This document shows, piece by piece, positions 45,521 through 55,874 of a DNA stretch of 64,000 nucleotides (the first letter of the stretch is position 1; each line of letters opens with the position of its first letter). The notes beneath the pieces are model-generated. The model was not told where the DNA came from. It saw only the letters and a program-made list of their open reading frames with translations, and made no database searches. This stretch comes from Brassica napus (taxonomy: Eukaryota; Streptophyta; Magnoliopsida; Brassicales; Brassicaceae). Both the position numbers and the translations under genes were made by a program. The stretch is taken from positions 39,429,473 to 39,493,472 of the forward strand of contig NC_063449.1 of the NCBI RefSeq assembly GCF_020379485.1, in the 5' to 3' direction.

Positions 45521-45767
45521 AAAAATATTGCTTGCTTATGATAGATCTTTTAATAATACTATTCTATTTATCTAAATCATAAGGTACTGTTATTTACTTA
45601 TTTTTTAAAAAAATATTATGATTTGGGCTAACCCGAACTCACAACAACTCATCCATTTATATATGAATTATTAAAGGTTAAAATAGGGTTTATATCGTAT
45701 AGAGTTGGACTGGGCATCCCTAGCTGTTAATGTCTCTCTGCTCCAACTTATTCTCTCGTCTAAATAT

Positions 45768-46134
45768 GACTTATTCTTGGGTTCAATCCCTAAGTTGAAC
45801 CTCTAGGTACACCAACCAATAAGATTATGTTGTTTCATATTCGATATCTTTTAAAAACGGAAACAAAATATTGTCAAATTATATTATCTTTTTAAAATTA
45901 AATGATAAAAATAAATAAATAAAAAATAGTAGTAATTACAAAAAAAAATATTTTTAACGTCGTCAGCAAAACATTAAACCCTAAATTCTAATCCCTAAAC
46001 TCTAAATCCTAAACCCTAAACCCTTGGGTAAACCCTAAACTCTAGGATAAATCTTAAACTCTAAATCAAAATCACTAAACACTAAAACACTCAGGGTTTA
46101 GCATTTAGAATTTAGGGTTTAGAGTTTTAGGGTT
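45768..46134. mobile_element. Left arm of a fold-back element (relative of 21498-22371)
   Basis: Starts ATTCTTGGGTTCAATCCCTAA, followed by GATATCTTTTAAAAACGGAAA and CCCTAAACCC-type words, matching the arm at 21505-21900. It is interrupted by the CACTA insertion at 46135. Only about 45 bp (54102-54146) of what follows resume after the insertion, and no right arm was found. Confidence 0.65.
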
Positions 46135-46394
46135 CACTACAAGAAAACATAGGCTCTAACTGGTAACCATAAAAGGAATAAAACGAATAAGAAAAATAGA
46201 ATAAAATGAAATAAAATAAAAGGAAAATCTATTCCTCTTCTATTTTGTCAAGGAATAAGTGTAGTCTTTTATTCTTTAAATCTTAAGGAATGTTAAGGAA
46301 TCATAAGTAACAAATATTCCTTATAAATGGTGAAAATTATAAGGAATGTTAAGGAATTAGCTATTCCCACCCATTCCCTTGGTCACCATTTGGA

Positions 46395-46835
46395 GCCGTA
46401 ATCTTAACGAGGGCGATTTTCCTCGTGACTTCGTCGTAAAAGAGGCTTTACGACAAATTAGCGAGGAAACACGTTTGCTCGTTACTCATCCGTCGTAACA
46501 CATATTTTCTCGCCAATTCGTCGTAACTTAGCGAGGACAATATTTCATCGTAAAGACGAAGCACATCATTTCGTCGTAAAGACCACGTAAATATTCCACG
46601 TAAGGAGGTCGCTATATTTCCTCGTAAATACCTCGAAACGAGTTCCTCGTAAACTACACGTAAATACCTTCAAAGTGTTTCCTCGCAAAATACACGTAAC
46701 TACCACGAAAGTATTTCCTCGTAAAATACTCGTTTATCTTTCCTCGTCATTTCCTCGTAAATGTTTTCTCGTAAAATACTCGTTTATTATTTCTCGTCAT
46801 TTCCTCGTAAGGTTACCACGTAAATAGGTCGTACA
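46395..46835. repeat. Left subterminal repeats of the CACTA element
   Basis: Many copies of TTCCTCGTAAA, CTCGTAAATAC and CGTCGTAA-type words. Such arrays are the binding sites of the tnpA-type protein in En/Spm elements (family knowledge). Confidence 0.8.
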
Positions 46836-47096
46836 TTAGCTATGAATTTACTTAGTTTTTATTATTTTACAGAATTTAAAAATATAATTAAAAATAATTA
46901 AAATTATTTAATTTATTAATAAAGTTATAATTTAAAATAAAAATAAATCAATACGAAAATATTTTATATATAAATAAGTTTTGAATTTATAATACAACAA
47001 CCGGAAAAAAAAGAACTAAGGGTCGTTCATCGCCTGGTAGAATTCATCACTCCTCCTCGCAACATCCGCCTCGTTATGTATCTCGGATGACTCGCC

Positions 47097-48873
47097 TCAA
47101 ATTGGATGTTGTTGTCGCATGTTCCTCAACATGGACTCCCATTTCGGATTTGTGGCCGCTATAACGTCCAAGAAGCCCTCGACTCCACCCATACGAGATT
47201 TTGTCGCGGCCAACTCGTTACGCAGCTCAGTGACTTCATCATCCTGTCGCTGACCATAAGACGATGTCGCTCTCGGAACATCGTTGACGGAACCAATCCC
47301 CAACGTCCGTCCTTTTTTTTATGGACAACCTTAAAAACAAAAAATAAATATTGTTAGTAAAAATTTAAAGTTATATTAAATGAATAATAAAAAATTAAAA
47401 TTTTTGAAAATTTACCTTCTCGTAAATCTTATCCACTTCAAGTGTGGATAAAGTGACGGGTAATCCGTCGGTAGACTGCTGGGTCAGCTGGGTCTGGCGG
47501 TCTTCAACCTGAGCAACCACGTCGTTGTAGATTTGCTCGGACTTGCCATCTACAAATACGCCCACCTTATTCTTGTGGGTCCTCTCGTAAAGTTCCATAA
47601 GAGACGGGAGATGTCCCGTCTCTTTGGCCTAAAAAACATTTAAAAAAGTTAGAATAAAAATATATATATTAAAAAAATTATTTAATAAAATATTTAATTA
47701 CCATTTCCAAACGGACACCGTCGTGGAGTTTTTGGCCTGTAGTGTGAAGCATCGGCCCGTTTCCGTTCTCATCGACCATGTTACGGGAGTTAGAGCAAGA
47801 CTGGGCGATTCTAATGGAATCAGGAAGATGCCAATAACGGATGAGGCCATCCCACACATCCGTGGTGAGCTCAGCGGGTTTGCCACACTCATACCCCTTC
47901 ACGATCCAGTCACCCTTCCAATTGGAGACCGTGTCCAACAAGCGAACTTTCGCCTTCGCGTTAAACTTCTTCCTCACTCTCAGTAATCCCAAAGGCCCAA
48001 TTATATTTTTGTTGTTGGAAAAAATAAATTAACAATTAGTTTTTTAGAAAGCATATATAAATCATGAAAAAATTAAAGTATATATAATAAATTAATAGAA
48101 ACTTACATCGTAAATTTTGAACCACGTCTTTCTGACGAAGTGAGGCGTCTTACTCCAGTTCGGATGTGCCATGGAGAAGTAACCTTTGATCGTGTCGGTT
48201 ATGTCCGATGCAAGACATCCGTCAACCCCCCACCTGGAAAATACAAATTTAAAATATAAATTATTTTTTAATGTTATAAAATAATTTTAAACGAATTAAA
48301 AAAAAATTAATGCAACATACCACAAAGTTCCGTCCGGTCGGTCGGGGTCGATGACTGGTAAACCTTCTCTGCCTGGCAGACGGAGAATGACCTCTACAGT
48401 GTATTGTGAGTAAGGAGCACTCGGAGCCACCATCAAATCGGGATGAATATCAGCGGCCATCGGAGGTGCCATCGGAGGAGGCATAGGAGGAGGCATCGTC
48501 GGATGAGCCATCGGGGAAGGAACATGAGGAGCCGATGGTGCACTAAAAAAAGTAGACCCAGAGACTCTCTGAGTGTACTGAGTCTCGGGGACAGTCTTCT
48601 GACCCGAAGAACTGGGAGCTGAAGAAGAGGCCAGGTCTAAACGACTACCCGGCTCACCGAAAATCTCTCTGTAATGGGCAGTAAGTCTTCCTTTTCGAAC
48701 CTGGGAAAAAAATTTAATTTTTAAAATTAACATCAACAGTATATTTCCCAAAATTATCCACCTAATCAACACCAAATAACATAAAATCCGTAAACCTATC
48801 TAAATTCTCTATACTAACCACCTAATCTATCCTAAACTAACCAAATTAGAGAGAAATTAGAGAGGCTTACCAT
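47097..48873 (-). CDS. CACTA tnpA-like (Ptta/En/Spm) protein, multi-exon
   Basis: Proposed exons: ATG at 48873-48871 followed directly by donor GTAAGC, then about 48700-48300 ([18 protein letters not shown], then a Pro/Met-rich stretch [13 protein letters not shown]), about 48235-48105 (a piece reading TWFKIY), 47992-47700 ([36 protein letters not shown]), 47598-47410 ([20 protein letters not shown]) and 47303-47097 ([18 protein letters not shown], coiled-coil-like). This is the plant Ptta/En/Spm family, which binds the subterminal repeats and helps transposition and regulation. No stop inside the exon cores was noticed, but splice sites were read by eye. Confidence 0.65.
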
Positions 48874-48936
48874 TGCTACGAAATTGAGAGGAAGTGGAGA
48901 GGGTGTAGAGAGGAAAGAAAGAGTGAGCGCTCGGGG

Positions 48937-48946
48937 GTATATATAA
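48937..48946 (-). promoter_or_regulatory. TATA box of the tnpA-like gene
   Basis: The minus strand reads CTTATATATA about 65 bp before the ATG at 48873. Confidence 0.6.
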
Positions 48947-48954
48947 GATTACAT

Positions 48955-49840
48955 ATCGTCGCAAATTCCTCGTAAGCTTACGACGAAATAGCGAGCAATT
49001 ACAAAGGCCCGTGTTTTTCTGTACGAGGAAATTGCGAGGAATCACAAAGACCCATGTTTTTATATACGAGGTATTAATGACGATTTTGCTTACGTGGAAT
49101 TAACGAGCCTTGCTTTCCAATAAATATACCCACAACTCTCATTCTCAAACCACACACAAACTCCCAAATCACACCCTATCTCAAATCACATTCCTCAGCA
49201 AAATCCTATTCAAATTATAAATATTTGAAAAAAAAGGAAAATGAGAAGATATTAGAATTCATGTGGACGAGACTTACGTATTATAATTGCTGGAAGTCTT
49301 GCCACATGTGAATCTGGTTCCTTTCTCCTTTTTCTATTTTTGCTAGTTTTCACACCACGAGGTATTTACGACGATTTTTGCTTACGTGGTGTTTACGACG
49401 ATTTCTGCTTACGTGGTGTTTATGACGATTTCTGCTTACGTGGAATTAATTAGTGTTTTGTTTAAATCCTTTTACGTGGTACTTACGACGATTTCTGCTT
49501 ACGTGGAATTAACGAGTGTTATGTTTAAATCCCTAAAATCTGAAACACCAAACCCCAAACCCCAAACCCCAAATCCGAAACCCCAAACCCCAAATCCCAT
49601 ATTCCTTATTTTCTACTTCATATATTCCAAACCCCATCTTTATTTTTAAATTTCGTCGTTATTTCCTCGTTGGCTTACGTGGTGTTTACGACGATTTCGC
49701 ATACGTGGTATTTACGACGATTTCATCCTACGTGGTGTTTACGACAATTTCGCTTATGTGGAATTAACGAGTCTTGTGCTCTTTATTTTTATATTTCGTC
49801 GTTATTTCCTCGTTGGCTTACGGGTCCTCGTGGAATTAAC
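48955..49840. repeat. Internal cluster of the CACTA subterminal-type motifs
   Basis: TTACGTGGTGTTTACGACGA and TTCCTCGTAAGC-type words recur at 48955-49090 and 49355-49840, between the two genes. A roughly 300-bp block is present twice (49455-49640 against 49755-49930), including AACGAGTGTTATGTTTAAAT and runs of AACCCCAAACCCC. Confidence 0.75.
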
Positions 49841-50005
49841 GAGTGTTATGTTTAAATCCCTAGAATCTGAAACCCCAAACCCCATATTCCTTATTTTCTA
49901 CTTCATATATTCCAAACCCCATATTTATTTCCATTCCAGACCACAATTCCCACATTTGCTTATTCATAAAACAAACTCCCACATCTTATTCATAAAACAA
50001 ATACA

Positions 50006-53000
50006 TCAATCGGATACAGCGACATTCTCGTCATCACTAGAAACATCATCATTTTCATTAAACTCGTCTTCAACAGCTTCGTCTGTGGCATCATCGGTAA
50101 GATCTTCGTACTCGTAATTATGCGGATCAATGAGAAGGATGTCATCAGTTTCTTGCTCAGGTTCCTCGACTTCATTTATCTGTTCTTCTTGCAATGGGGG
50201 TTCTTCTCCACTGATGATTCGTCCTCGAGGTGTAACTTTGATCACTGCTAACCAATTTATACCTGAATCTCTCATCCCAGGGTATGGAAGGAAGCTAACT
50301 TGGTGTGCTTGTGAAGCTAAGATGAAAGGCTCGAATTTGTTGTACCTTCGTCCACCGTTGACATCAACTACACCGAATTTGTTAAACCGAACACCTCTAT
50401 TGACAACGGGGTCGAACCATTCACATTTGAAGAGGACGCATTTCAACTTCAGTATCCCTGGAAGTTCAACTTCAATAATCTCCGTCAAGATCCCGTAGAA
50501 ATCTGTTTCCCCTTTCACACATATTCCATAGTTACTGGTCGCCCGCTGTCTACCATACTCATATGTATGAAAAGTATAGCCTCGTGTGAAATACATCTGT
50601 GATGTGGTGACCTTTACAAGTGGAGATTGAATTACTTTGTGTAACCACTTAGGATAATCTGCATCGTCGTCGTCATAATCAACCTGCAAAAATAAAGAGA
50701 ATGTTAATGAAATACAGATCATGTATGAAAAAAGAGTTTGAGTTCATACCTGATTCCGCAACCACTTAATGAAGTGTTGATCTTTCCTTTTGTCTACGTC
50801 ACTTGTGGATATACCAGGAAATGTTTCTTCGACTTGAGAAACAAATAGGCTGTAAAATCACATTTTATAGGAATGAATCTCTCGCAATTATATAATTAAT
50901 TATACTTATATGTGTTTCGAAGTGTCAATATATGTTACCTTTCAAAAAAACGCATCAATGGATCCTCGAAATTGAGTAGAATATAGGTGTGTGCACTATG
51001 AGCGTTTGTTCACTCGACCACCAAACCTCTTTAGACTTCCCACCGAGTCGCCCAATCTGGCTAAAGATGTCTGGAACACCAGCAACTGCATATGTTGGCG
51101 CAACACCACCATCATCATATCTTCTTGGAGCTCTTCTCCGGGTACGTACTTTTGACGCAAAGTAGTACGATGTGAAGTGAGAAACTTCTTCCGTCAAACT
51201 TCCAGCAATTATAGAACCTTCAACTTTGGCGAGGTTCTTTGCTTTTCCCTTCAAATATTTCATGGCTCGCTCATACTGATACATCCATCCGTAATGTACA
51301 GGTCCACGAAGCAATGCCTCATATGGGAGGTGGACAGCTAGATGCTCCATGACGTCAAAAAATCCGGGAGGAAATATCTTCCCCAAGTTGCACAATAAGA
51401 TGGGAATGTTCTCCTGAAGCTGTTCCACAACTTCTTCTTTAAGAGTGCGTGTACTCAGATTCCTGAAATGCTCCAATGCCTTTTATATTCCAAAAAAAAT
51501 TAAACACATTGTTAGTCATATATTATTTTGCAAATTAGACCGTTATAAAATTATTGTGATATAATACACTACGTACCTGCAAGTGCTTCATGTATGTTTG
51601 TTGGAAGTAGCTCCGCAAATGCAAAGGGCAGTAGTCGTTGCATAAAGACATAACAATCATGACTCTTCATCCCGGAGAACTTTTGACCCTTTTCAACACA
51701 TCTAGAGAGATTCAAAACATACCCATCGGAAAACTTCACTTCTGATGCCACCCAGTTGAACAACACCGACTTTTTTTCTGAAGATAATCTGAATATCGGA
51801 ACGGAAACTTGTCCATTGCTTTTAATATGTAACTCGCTTCTTGAGCAAATATCCGGCAAGTCCAACCTCGATTTTATGTTGTCTTTTGTCTTCCCTGGGA
51901 CATTCAATATTGTATTCATGATGTTCTCAAAGAAATTCTTCTCTATATGCATCACATCGAGGTTGTGACGCAGAAGAAGATCCTTCCAATATGGCAACTC
52001 CCAAAATATACTCTTCTTGTGCCAGTTGTGATGAACACCGTAAGAATCAGACATATTACGAGGGACATGCCAATTACCACCCCAACGAACTGTTTCGTTA
52101 GCTCCGTAGTAGTCGATTTGCGCTTCAATTTGTTCTCCAGTTAGATATGGAGGAGGAGTGTCTCTCACAACCCTTTTGTGCCTAAACAAATTCTTGTTTC
52201 TTCGGTAAGGATGGCCAATGGGAAGAAATCGACGGTGAAATCAAACCAACTTGTCTTCCTACCATTCTTCAGTTGAAACGCATTTGTCGTTCCATTACAA
52301 TATGGACAAGCTAATCTCCCATGTGTAGTCCATCCAGACAACATCCCATAGGCAGGAAAATTACTTATGGTCCACAAAAGCATCGCTCGCATCGTAAAAT
52401 TCGTCTTCGTTGAACAGTCATACGTCCTCACCCCTGTTGACCACAAATCCTTCAACTCTTTTATCAGTGGTTGTAGGAAAACATCCAGGGACCTTTTTGG
52501 ATGGTTCGGACCAGGTATTAATATGGTCAAGAATAGCAACTCCCGTTGCATGCACATCTCTGGTGGCAAGCTGTATGGTGTAAGAAAGACTGGCCACAAT
52601 GAATATTGTCTCCCTGACATTCCGAACGGACTAAATCCATCTGTGCATAGTCCGAGATACACATTCTGGCTATTGCTAGCGAAATCCAGATGTACTTTGT
52701 TGAAATGTTTCCAGGCTCTTGCATCTGATGGATGAGTCATCTCACCATCCGTCTGAGTATGCTGGGCATGCCATCTCATCTTTCCAGCAGTCTGCTTTGA
52801 TTGATACAATCTTTTCAATTTGTCTGTAATTGGTAGGTACCACATCCTTTGGTACAGTACCCTATTACGTCCCCGTCCTTGCGGCCTGAATCGTGGCTTC
52901 TTGCAGAATCGACATTCTTCTAGCTTCTTATCATCTCCCCAATAGATCATTCAGTTGTCGATGCAAACATCTATCATCTCCGAAGGCAACCCAAGACTAT

Positions 53001-53683
53001 AAACCAGTTTCTGAATCTCATAATAAGAATAAGGAGACACATTGTCTTCCGGCAAATACTCTTTAAACAAGTCTGCCCATTCGTTCATGCAACTTTCAGG
53101 TAGATTGTGATCAGTTTTAATATTCATAATTCTAGCAGCCAACGGCAATTTAGAGAGACCTTCTCTACAACCACTGTAAAGTGGTTGATTCGCCGCGTTT
53201 AACATTTCGTAAAACTTTTTTGCATCTATATTAGGTTCTTCATCTTCATCATGAGCTACGAATGCATCAGCTACCATATCATGAACCCTATCATAATCTA
53301 CCATCTCCTCCTGATGGTAACTATGTTCATTATGCAAATGATGATCAACCGGTTCTTTTTCCTGAAAAATTGCTATTACTACTACTAGCTTCGTTCTGAT
53401 CATAATTAAAACCTTCTCTATGTTGAAACCAGATATAGTAATTTGGCGTGAAACCTCTATTTATTAAATGCTTCCAAACATTTTCACGGTTTGCCAGTTT
53501 TGAATTGTTGCATTTCCGACAAGGACAGAACATCTTACCACTTTCTTGAGCGAGCGGTGTTGAATCTGCTTGATGCATAGATGTCTCCAGCCCCGCAAGG
53601 TATTCTTTCGTCACTCTCCCGTTAGCATCTCTATGCATATACATCCACTTCCGCAACTCGTAAATAGTCCCGGAGCCAGCCAT
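50006..53683 (-). pseudogene. CACTA tnpD-type transposase, degenerate
   Basis: The start is taken at ATG 53683 (MAGSGTIYELRKWMYMHRD), about 60 bp after a TATA box. Domains in order: transposase-associated domain with CPCRKC (about 53680-53430), tnp2 zinc-binding and catalytic part (about 52930-51580: CRFCKKPRF, LGLCTDGFSPFGMSG, FPAYGMLSGWTTHG, LDVMHIEKNFFENI), DUF4218-like (51476-50955: PYEALLRGPVHYGWMYQYER) and DUF4216-like (50722-50006: YGILTEIIEVELPG, FVLFKCEWFDP-like). Breaks seen: a frame change near 53370, TGA at 52951-52953 where Cys or another residue is expected after VCIDN, and a one-base frame change near 52237. Introns lie at about 51480-51576 and 50955-50722. Cuts the element ends during transposition. 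Confidence 0.85.
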
Positions 53684-53741
53684 TTTTTTTTCTTTCACGT
53701 TTTTTGTTGTTGGTGTGTTTAAAATGATGTTCAATCATCCA

Positions 53742-53749
53742 TATTTATA
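53742..53749 (-). promoter_or_regulatory. TATA box of the tnpD-type gene
   Basis: The minus strand reads TATAAATA about 60 bp before the ATG at 53683. It supports choosing that ATG over the upstream in-frame codon. Confidence 0.6.
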
Positions 53750-53779
53750 GGAAATTTCGAATCTGATAGTTGTAATTTT

Positions 53780-54075
53780 CCTATGAATTTACGACGAAAA
53801 TTAATTATGTGGGAAAAAAACGTGTAACACCTACAAAGTTGGTGGATTCAAAATTGCCTCGCTAAATATACATAAATTATTTTCTCGTAAATAACACGCG
53901 ACGTTTACGTCGTATTTACGAGGAAATAGTATATCCTCGTAAAAGACACGTCAATTTACATCGATTTTACGACGAAACGCTTTTGTCGTTACTTTACGAG
54001 GAAATAACGATGACACTATTTTTCCACGTAAGTTTCTCGTAAAATCGACGTAAATTTACGAGGATTGTTTTTCCT
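53780..54075. repeat. Right subterminal repeats of the CACTA element
   Basis: Repeated TTTACGAGGAAATA, ACGACGAAA and CTCGTAAA words, the inverted counterpart of 46395-46835. Confidence 0.8.
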
Positions 54076-54279
54076 CGTTAGGCTTCTGTTTTCTTGTAGT
54101 GGTTTAGTGTTTTTATTTAGAGTTTAGGATTTATCCTCGTTAAACTCATACAGTCAATTAAAAACATCAAGTTAAACAAACCAAGCCTCAAGTCTCGAAC
54201 ATCAAACCAGTTAAAAAACATCAAGTTAAACAAACCAAGCCTCAAGTCTCGAACATCAAGTTAAACATGAACTTTAAAA

Positions 54280-54897
54280 CTCACGTACCACGTGCTTCCA
54301 AGCTCGAAGGTCGGAGAAAGGGTCTGCATGTAGAGCTCCCGTTCTGGCTGGGATAGCAGTGCGTTGAGAACATGCAACTGCTCTTCAGATAGTGTTGGTT
54401 CGACTGGAGGTGGGTCGAGATCAAGTTCCACAGCTTCCTTGATAGCTGCGACCTCGTCGAATCACAGCTTTAGAACAGATAGAAGAACAAGTTGTACAAG
54501 GCACTTGAACCAGTCGCAGAGAGAAACATAAAACACACAAACATTTGGGAAAATAATTCTTGCCTCTTTTTGGCTTTTCATTTGGTTTAAATAGAAGTAC
54601 ATAAACAAACGTGGAGTATCCACTACTAGAAAAAGGGAAATGGGAAAAGTGGAAGAGAAGTTACCTAAGTCCATTATTATAACTGAAACAAATTACTAAA
54701 TTGACAAATTAAACAACTAACGACAACCTTTGATTATTTGTGGACTCATCATTCCTCACCTTCTGTACCCGAGGAGTTTTGAGCCTGAGAACTGGAGGAG
54801 GTGGGTTCAGACCATCGAGGTTGTGTCTGTTGACATGGTTGAGGAAGAGGCGCTGAAGCAGCTTTAGGGACAAGCTTGACTCTTTATATTGCTCCAA
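54280..54897 (-). pseudogene. Unidentified duplicated gene fragment, copy 2 (two exons)
   Basis: Minus strand. Exon A ends at 54760 (LLQRLFLNHVNRHNLDGLNP, then PPPVLRLKTPRVQK). The intron is 54438-54759 (GTGAGG...TATCAAG). Exon B starts at 54437 (EAVELDLDPPPVEPTLSEEQ, then ERELYMQTLSPTFELGSTW) and reaches a possible donor GTGAGT or a nearby stop at about 54285. Codon use and splice sites look real and the frame is intact here, unlike copy 1. I do not recognise the family. No start or C-terminus is visible, so it may be an internal gene fragment carried upstream of both S-domain genes. Confidence 0.5.
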
Positions 54898-55691
54898 ATA
54901 ATATGAGCTACTGATGTCAAAAGCTTGGAAATCAACCGAGGAAGACGCGGAAAAAAAAACGATTTTACCTTGTGGAGCAGAAGAAACTCAGCCAAAAACT
55001 TGAGATTAGCGATAATCAACACCATGACTGATACACTAAAATTGAGTCTTGTCTGCTATCAAGTTAACAGTGATAGTTGTAATATTTATGACTCAATTCC
55101 AGAGAACCAGTAACACTTTATCTTTATGGGTTCAATGTCAAACTAAAACAATCGGGTGTTAAATAATAACGAGCCAAACAATTATTCAAGGTCTTGTGAA
55201 TCGTGAGTCCAGAATTCGGCAAAATGATTATAGATCAACCCACTCTCGTGGTGTTTCTCCCTTCATCGATCAACTTCAAAGCCTAAGCTATCGCTTGGTT
55301 TAAACTCGATGAACGTTATAGATCGGATCCGATTCGTTCACAATGCATCCTAATATCTACTTTCGCATAGTTAGGAATGTAATGCTCATTTATGCCATGT
55401 GTAGCAACCTATAATATGTATAAGTTAAACCTGGATTCATACACTAAGTGATCAGATTAGCTTAAACATTAAGTGCAGCAATGTACGAAGACAGGTAGCT
55501 GCCGGCTGACGTCGTCTTCAGGGAATCGGACGCTTCCAATTTAGTAGTTGGAAACACAATGATGAGATAGTGAAGAACAGGCGAATATCTGGACTCTCTC
55601 TCTCTCGCCAGTTGCAAGTCGATTCAGACAACGTTTCTTTTACAGTTTCGGTTCCTTTTGTATGTGTCTTGAGAAAGTTTATGACTTTATT

Positions 55692-55874
55692 ATGTATCAA
55701 CCAACTGCTTATAGGAAAGAAGTGGAGAATGTGTGTTTACTCAAAGCAAAACAGAGTTTGTCTGAGGAGAATTATTATCAAAATCTCGTGCAATCTCGTT
55801 CCGTATTGAACGCGGCGAGTGATGGGTTTATAGAATTATTATCATCGACTAAAGTTGGGTCCTTTCATAGATAG
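55692..55874 (+). CDS. Small hypothetical ORF or exon
   Basis: ATG 55692 opens a 60-codon frame (MYQPTAYRKEVENVCLLKAK, then SVLNAASDGFIELLSSTKVG) with a normal amino acid mix, ending at 55874. The upstream codons (KVYDFI) also fit, so this may be an exon of a larger plus-strand gene in the inserted block. Family not recognised, and alternative frames of similar length overlap it. Confidence 0.3.
   Translation: MYQPTAYRKEVENVCLLKAKQSLSEENYYQNLVQSRSVLNAASDGFIELLSSTKVGSFHR

Larger units (their letters stand above)
46135..54101 (-). mobile_element. CACTA (En/Spm) transposon, 7967 bp
   Basis: Terminal inverted repeats CACTACAAGAAAACA and TGTTTTCTTGTAGTG, with the 3-bp target duplication GTT on both sides (46132-46134 and 54102-54104). 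It carries a tnpD-type transposase and a tnpA/Ptta-type gene, both on the minus strand, and dense subterminal repeats. The ends look intact, but the transposase has several breaks, so movement would need a helper copy. Confidence 0.95.

Noticed and set aside
45224..45541. A repeat-protein gene
   Set aside because: Both strands are open because of minisatellite composition; no start context, domain or splice sites.
54618..54640. CACTACTAGAAAAAGGG as the left end of the truncated CACTA whose right end is at 59165
   Set aside because: It does not match the inverted right end (CACTACAGGAAATG), and it lies inside the intron of the duplicated gene fragment, upstream of the insertion edge near 55012.
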